Positions 59,663 to 64,000 of a stretch of DNA of 64,000 nucleotides are shown in pieces; the first letter of the stretch is position 1, and each line of letters opens with the position of its first letter. Source of the DNA: Bacillus marinisedimentorum (GTDB lineage: Bacteria > Bacillota > Bacilli > Bacillales > Bacillaceae_O); contig NZ_LWBL02000015.1 in the NCBI RefSeq assembly GCF_001644195.2, positions 1-64,000 on the forward strand. The letters are read 5' to 3'. The translations under genes and the position numbers were made by a program. The notes beneath the pieces are model-generated. The model was given only the letters and a program-made list of their open reading frames with translations, did no database searches and was not told the DNA's origin.

Positions 59663-61183
59663 ATGAGCAGTATTCAAAAGGAAACAGACGTTATCTTAAT
59701 TGGGGCCGGAATCATGAGTGCGACTTTGGGATCATTATTGAAAGAAGTGGCACCGGAATGGGAAATCAAAGTGTTTGAGAAACTACCAAACGCGGCACAA
59801 GAGAGCTCTAACGAATGGAACAATGCAGGTACTGGCCATTCCGCACTGTGCGAGCTTAACTACACACCCGAAAAGCCTGACGGAACGATTGATATCAAGA
59901 AAGCAATAAACGTAAATCAGCAGTTTCAGCTATCAAGGCAGTTTTGGTCTTACCTTGTCAACAGCAGCCTGATTCATGACCCGCAGAAGTTTATCAGGCC
60001 GCTGCCCCATGTCAGTTTCGTACAGGGTGAAGAGAATGCAGCCTTTTTGAAAAAACGTTTTAAAGCGCTGTCAAGCAATCCATTGTTTGAAGGAATGGAG
60101 TTTTCCGATGATCCTGAAAAACTTAAGGAATGGCTTCCTCTTATGATGGAAGGCCGTGCATCGGATGAACCGATAGCGGCAACGAAAATTGATTCCGGTA
60201 CCGATGTCAACTTCGGTGCGTTGACACGCATGTTATTTAATCATTTAACGAATAAAAACGTCCAAATAAACTATAAGCATAGTGTCAAAGATATTAAGAG
60301 GGCCGGCGATGGATTATGGGAAGTGAAAGTGCAGGATCTTGACAGCGGCATCACCGAAACCCATACTTCAAAATTCGTTTTTATCGGCGCGGGGGGCGGA
60401 AGTCTGCCTTTACTGCAAAAAAGCGGTATTCCTGAGTCCAAACAAATCGGCGGCTTTCCGGTAAGCGGACTGTTCATGGTATGCAGCAATCCGGAAGTTG
60501 TCGCGAAGCATCAAGCAAAAGTGTACGGAAAGGCAAAGGTTGGTGCACCGCCGATGTCTGTGCCGCATCTTGATACGAGATATATCGACAATAAAAAAAC
60601 ATTGCTGTTCGGGCCGTTTGCGGGATTTTCACCGAAGTTTTTAAAGTCCGGTTCGAATTTTGACTTGGTCGGTTCTGTTAAACCGAATAATATGATGACG
60701 ATGCTGATGGCCGGGGTAAAAGAAATGCCGTTGACAAGATATTTGATTCAGCAAGTGTTGTTATCGAAGGAGAAGCGCATGGAAGAATTGCGGGAGTTTA
60801 TTCCTGACGCCAAAATCGAGGATTGGGATATCGTCGTAGCGGGTCAGCGTGTGCAAGTGATCAAGGATACTGACGCCGGCAAAGGAACACTCCAGTTTGG
60901 CACGGAAGTCGTTTGTTCTGCAGATGGCTCGATTGCTGGACTGCTCGGTGCTTCTCCGGGTGCTTCCACCGCTGTGAACGTAATGCTTGAAGTGCTGGAA
61001 AATTGCTTCCCGCTCCAGATGGCAGAGTGGGAAACAAAAATTAAGGAAATGATCCCGTCCTACCGTGTTTCTTTAGTGGACAACCCTGAGCTTTTCAAAG
61101 AGCTTCATGCTTATACAGCGCAGACGCTTGGCCTAAGCCCGAAAGAACAGGCCAAAGAGCGGACCCTTGTCCATTCGATGTAA
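59663..61183 (+). CDS. mqo: Malate:quinone oxidoreductase
   Basis: 506 residues, FAD-dependent membrane-associated enzyme that oxidises malate to oxaloacetate and reduces quinone. N-terminal FAD site [16 protein letters not shown], then [22 protein letters not shown] and the C-terminal [11 protein letters not shown] block are typical. Start at ATG 59663 after GGAAGG. Bypasses NAD-dependent malate dehydrogenase in the TCA cycle. Confidence 0.95.
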   Translation: MSSIQKETDVILIGAGIMSATLGSLLKEVAPEWEIKVFEKLPNAAQESSNEWNNAGTGHSALCELNYTPEKPDGTIDIKKAINVNQQFQLSRQFWSYLVNSSLIHDPQKFIRPLPHVSFVQGEENAAFLKKRFKALSSNPLFEGMEFSDDPEKLKEWLPLMMEGRASDEPIAATKIDSGTDVNFGALTRMLFNHLTNKNVQINYKHSVKDIKRAGDGLWEVKVQDLDSGITETHTSKFVFIGAGGGSLPLLQKSGIPESKQIGGFPVSGLFMVCSNPEVVAKHQAKVYGKAKVGAPPMSVPHLDTRYIDNKKTLLFGPFAGFSPKFLKSGSNFDLVGSVKPNNMMTMLMAGVKEMPLTRYLIQQVLLSKEKRMEELREFIPDAKIEDWDIVVAGQRVQVIKDTDAGKGTLQFGTEVVCSADGSIAGLLGASPGASTAVNVMLEVLENCFPLQMAEWETKIKEMIPSYRVSLVDNPELFKELHAYTAQTLGLSPKEQAKERTLVHSM

Positions 61184-61218
61184 AACAAGCCGGAGCGGCG
61201 ATATACCACCATAAAATG

Positions 61219-61249
61219 AAACGAGCCCTGATGCAGGGCTCGTTTTTTT
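61219..61249. terminator. Terminator between convergent mqo and fda
   Basis: AAACGAGCCCTG / CAGGGCTCGTTT stem with seven T residues on the plus strand; weaker T content on the minus strand. It ends mqo and probably fda. Confidence 0.85.
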
Positions 61250-61260
61250 GGCAGTGCCTA

Positions 61261-62151
61261 TTATTTTTTATTTACAGAAGCATCATAGATCGAATCTACG
61301 GCCTTCTGCAGCTTCTCGTTGAATTCTTCGTCTGATTGATTGGCGTTCAAGTCTGAGGCAAGCGCACGGGAGAAGCTTGCAATCATGCCGTCGTTCTCTT
61401 TCAATTTCTCATTGGCTTCTTCGCGGGAATAGCCGCCGGAAAGGGCGACAACCCGAACGACGCGCGGATGGTCGATGAGTTCTTTATACAAGTTGGCTTT
61501 TGTTGGGATGGTCAGCTTCAGCATCACGTTTTGATCTTCGGATAGATCGTCCAGGTGTTTCTGGATTTCCTGCTTCAAGATATCCTCGCATTGTTCCTTG
61601 TTTTCACTGTGAATGTTCACTTCCGGCTCAATGATCGGAACAAGGCCGGCAGCAACGATGCGTTTCCCGATGTCGAATTGCTGAGCCACGACCGCTTTGA
61701 TGCCTTCCTCGTTCGGTTCATGAACGACAGAACGCATTTTGGTGCCGAAAATATTCCGTTCGTTGGCGCGGCGCAGCGTTTCATCAAGGCCAGGGTTCGG
61801 TTTCATGAGCTGGACGCCATTTTCCTGGTCGGCGAGGCCTTTGTCCACCTTCAGGAAAGGCACAATGCCTTTATCAGCAAGGTAGTCGGCGGTGTACTGC
61901 CCTTCGATTTCGCGGTCCATCGTCTGTTCGAACAGGATGGCGCCGAGAATGCGGTCGGAATTGAAGGCAGGGGATGTGATGATCCTTGTCCTCATTTCAT
62001 GTACCAGATCGAACATTTCATCTTCACCGTTATAGGAATCTTCCGGTACACCGTACGCCGCCAACGCTTTCGGCGTGCTCCCGCCGCTCTGGTCGAGTGC
62101 AGCGATAAATCCTTTTCCGTTTTTCATTTTGTCAAACTGGTTTTGGTTCAT
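61261..62151 (-). CDS. fda: Class I fructose-bisphosphate aldolase
   Basis: 296 residues, Schiff-base aldolase of glycolysis/gluconeogenesis, like staphylococcal FdaB-type enzymes. [17 protein letters not shown] at the N-terminus, [10 protein letters not shown] and [12 protein letters not shown], with the active Lys expected in the latter region. Start at ATG 62151 ([12 protein letters not shown]) with AAAGGAGTG upstream; an in-frame upstream codon run is unsupported. Bacillus species usually rely on class II Fba, so this is likely an additional isozyme. Confidence 0.93.
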   Translation of the reverse strand: MNQNQFDKMKNGKGFIAALDQSGGSTPKALAAYGVPEDSYNGEDEMFDLVHEMRTRIITSPAFNSDRILGAILFEQTMDREIEGQYTADYLADKGIVPFLKVDKGLADQENGVQLMKPNPGLDETLRRANERNIFGTKMRSVVHEPNEEGIKAVVAQQFDIGKRIVAAGLVPIIEPEVNIHSENKEQCEDILKQEIQKHLDDLSEDQNVMLKLTIPTKANLYKELIDHPRVVRVVALSGGYSREEANEKLKENDGMIASFSRALASDLNANQSDEEFNEKLQKAVDSIYDASVNKK

Positions 62152-62394
62152 GCATTCCACTCCTTTTTCAGTATTCGAAAAAACATCCACCTTTTATTTT
62201 CCCATTATTCGGCCATCTTTAAAACCGTATATTTTAAATAGTTCCTATGATGGTCATGACCCATGGCAGTAAACCTTCCAGATATGCCTGTTAAACAGGG
62301 TGGATGGCACGTGATTTTCGACAAAATCCGAGCAGTGACAGGCACCTGTCGGTATATAATGGTAAGCAGAACCTAAATGAAAAGGAGCCGTCCG

Positions 62395-63582
62395 ATGAGG
62401 TTTCTGATTGAGTATAAAGATTTCAAAACGAAAGAGACAAACAATGTGTCGCTGCACTTGCTTGATACATTTTTAAATGAACACCTTATCGGCACATTTC
62501 ATGGACATACCTATGAATGCATCCTGATCCGGTTTGTCACTAATGCTCCCCCAACGAGGAAACTGAAGCTGAAATCCCTTTATAATACGATTGCCGAAGT
62601 AGAAGTGAACGGGGATTTCAACGGTTCAAGCGGGCTGGATATAGAGGATTTCAGGCAGGGGTTATTCAAAGCGGAAGAAGCCATTAAAAGGGTGCCCCTT
62701 ATCGAACGTAAAGAACCGATGGATTTTCAGCAAGCAAAACTTCTTGATGATTATAAACATGCAATTGAACATGCGCCAAAGACAAGGGAAGAGCTCGTTC
62801 AATATGCACAACATGAACAAAACACGAGGTTTGGAAACCAGGCCAAAAGGGCGGATTGTTTATTGTACAGCTATTCAATTAATCCCCGTCCGTTAACCCG
62901 AAAGTTAACGGGAATCCGCATCTACAGCCAATTTGAAAAGGGGGCGCTGGCTCCATTCGATTTTATCTATTCAGCTATATTCAGTAATTTATTAAGAAGG
63001 GCTAATGTGCTGCTTCCCAATTATGATGAAATATATATCAATATTGCTGAAACGATGGAACAGGCAAAACAGGAAATCGCCTTGGAAACCTGGCACAAAT
63101 ATACGTATTCTACGCTGGACTTGTCCACGTACCTATCTTCTGATGATGAAGTGAAATCACAGATGCTGTTCAACAGTATTTGCGCTGGGCTGAGATTAAT
63201 TGCGGAAATTGATGACTTAGAATCGGAAAAAATCGAGGAAGTTATTACTCTTGTTAAAAACAATGGACCGGATATGGAATTGACCTATGCTTCCAAACAA
63301 AATAAGAACTATTTGGCAGAGGTCATCTATAACGTTCCAAAGAGCCATCTCAATAAAGCAGAATACAAGCTTAGGGTTACCGAGTTGAAATCGGGGAAAT
63401 CAGGTGTTGCCCATATCGACTTCATCGATACATATTGGGCACCATACAGTTTTGGAAAGATATCCATTAAAAAAGATGAGATTATCATAAAGGGAAGGGA
63501 AAGCTTGAGGGCAGAAATATCCAGGGAAGCAGATAACCTCCCTGATGAGTATCTATTTAAAATTTCCGATATGATTTTGTAA
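62395..63582 (+). CDS. Unrecognised soluble protein
   Basis: 395 residues; I do not recognise a family. Begins MRFLIEYKDFKTKETNNVSL. No signal peptide, membrane span or nucleotide-binding motif. The first ~75 residues look beta-rich, the middle (~95-300) is helical with many charged residues, and the last ~70 (~325-395) look beta-rich again. Start at ATG 62395 with AAAAGGAG seven bases upstream. Codon use is like its neighbours. A terminator follows, so it is probably monocistronic. Confidence 0.75.
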   Translation: MRFLIEYKDFKTKETNNVSLHLLDTFLNEHLIGTFHGHTYECILIRFVTNAPPTRKLKLKSLYNTIAEVEVNGDFNGSSGLDIEDFRQGLFKAEEAIKRVPLIERKEPMDFQQAKLLDDYKHAIEHAPKTREELVQYAQHEQNTRFGNQAKRADCLLYSYSINPRPLTRKLTGIRIYSQFEKGALAPFDFIYSAIFSNLLRRANVLLPNYDEIYINIAETMEQAKQEIALETWHKYTYSTLDLSTYLSSDDEVKSQMLFNSICAGLRLIAEIDDLESEKIEEVITLVKNNGPDMELTYASKQNKNYLAEVIYNVPKSHLNKAEYKLRVTELKSGKSGVAHIDFIDTYWAPYSFGKISIKKDEIIIKGRESLRAEISREADNLPDEYLFKISDMIL

Positions 63583-63602
63583 AAGGACTATTCAACTTCT
63601 GT

Positions 63603-63627
63603 CGCCTGGTAAAAACCAGGCGTTTTT
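63603..63627 (+). terminator. Terminator after the unrecognised gene
   Basis: CGCCTGGT / ACCAGGCG stem with AAAA loop and five T residues. Confidence 0.82.
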
Positions 63628-63766
63628 ATGTAGAAAAGGTGAGAGGGATGGATAGATTTGCATAAGGATCAGTCCTTTACTGACTGCAAATAAACCATGC
63701 GGCATTACTATCCTACTATTTTTTGTTATAGTAGAAGTATATGAAAAATTCTGAAAAGGTGAATCT

Positions 63767-64000
63767 ATGAAATTACAAGATGATTTTCAATCCTTTCCAT
63801 ATCCCTTTAAAGACAGTGACGTCTACAGATACTCCAACAACGCGGTTCCGCTAGATCCTCCACAAGCGATAGAGTTGACAGACAAGTACCTGGATGAAAT
63901 CCGCCTGAAACGAGAGCTGCTGACAAAGCACCCGGAACGCTGCTATCAATCATTGCCACATACAATTGAGGCACAATGGGAAATTGTCGATCTCGTTATT
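63767..64000 (+). CDS. DUF3445-like protein, 5' part only
   Basis: The first 78 codons are present; the gene runs off the right edge. MKLQDDFQSFPYPF..., YRYSNNAVPLDPP and CYQSLPHTIEAQWEIVDLV resemble the N-terminus of DUF3445 proteins, a family that includes haem-dependent oxidative N-demethylases. AAAAGGTG precedes the ATG. Assignment is from a short stretch. Confidence 0.6.
   Translation, partial: MKLQDDFQSFPYPFKDSDVYRYSNNAVPLDPPQAIELTDKYLDEIRLKRELLTKHPERCYQSLPHTIEAQWEIVDLVI

Overview
The window carries the replication-origin neighbourhood of a low-to-mid G+C Gram-positive endospore former, almost certainly a member of the Bacillaceae. Evidence: the syntenic blocks gyrA-gyrB-remB-recF-yaaA-dnaN-dnaA and rpmH-rnpA-spoIIIJ-jag-mnmE-mnmG-rsmG-noc-soj-spo0J; the sporulation genes spoIIIJ and yyaC; TTG/GTG starts with strong AGGAGG sites; perfect Bacillus parS sites (TGTTTCACGTGAAACA); and TTATCCACA DnaA boxes. 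The genus cannot be fixed from sequence alone. Gene order resembles B. subtilis, with differences: yidD sits between rnpA and spoIIIJ, a cysteine-desulfurase-like gene and a DUF554 gene follow spo0J, and an M23 endopeptidase precedes walRK.

Layout. 0.2-10.9 kb (minus strand): a degenerate HD-GYP gene, gyrA, gyrB, remB, recF, yaaA, dnaN, dnaA. 9.4-11.5 kb: a bipartite oriC, with the unwinding region and DnaA-trios between dnaA and dnaN and a DnaA-box array upstream of dnaA. 11.5-22.5 kb (plus): ribosomal protein L34, RNase P protein, membrane insertase, tRNA-modification enzymes and the Noc/Soj/Spo0J segregation system. 22.7-30.7 kb: PLP enzyme, DUF554, yyaC, YkvI-like transporter, yyzM, yyaE, ychF. 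31.4-39.9 kb: rpsF-ssb-rpsR, yybS-gdpP-rplI-dnaC, purA. 40.2 kb: tRNA-Lys and tRNA-Glu. 41-50.7 kb: M23 endopeptidase, walR-walK-yycH-yycI-walJ-htrC, a small CxxH/CxxC protein, rlmH. 51-59 kb: an AT-richer accessory block (DUF421, CLC-F-like antiporter, DUF2642, ECF sigma with DUF4179 partner, PadR, P-loop kinase fusion, MerR/TipAS). 59.6-64 kb: mqo, fda, an unrecognised protein and the start of a DUF3445-like gene.

The genes are mostly housekeeping functions for starting and controlling replication (DnaA, DnaN, helicase, gyrase, SSB), segregating origins (Soj, Spo0J, Noc, three parS), translation, and wall homeostasis (WalRK with YycHI, WalJ, HtrC and a probable WalR-controlled endopeptidase). 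Two satellite DnaA-box clusters flank the origin, at jag-mnmE and upstream of rlmH.

The intergenic spaces are unusually rich in small repeats: a MITE-like element of about 150-180 bp with 8-bp target duplications, a GGCGTGAAA motif array phased at about 21 bp, a 51-bp tandem repeat containing a hairpin, and several palindromic families. No CRISPR array, prophage, intact transposase or defence island is visible. The least explained items are the phased repeat array, the MITE family, a CLC-F variant, an orphan PadR with a large dyad, and two unrecognised proteins.
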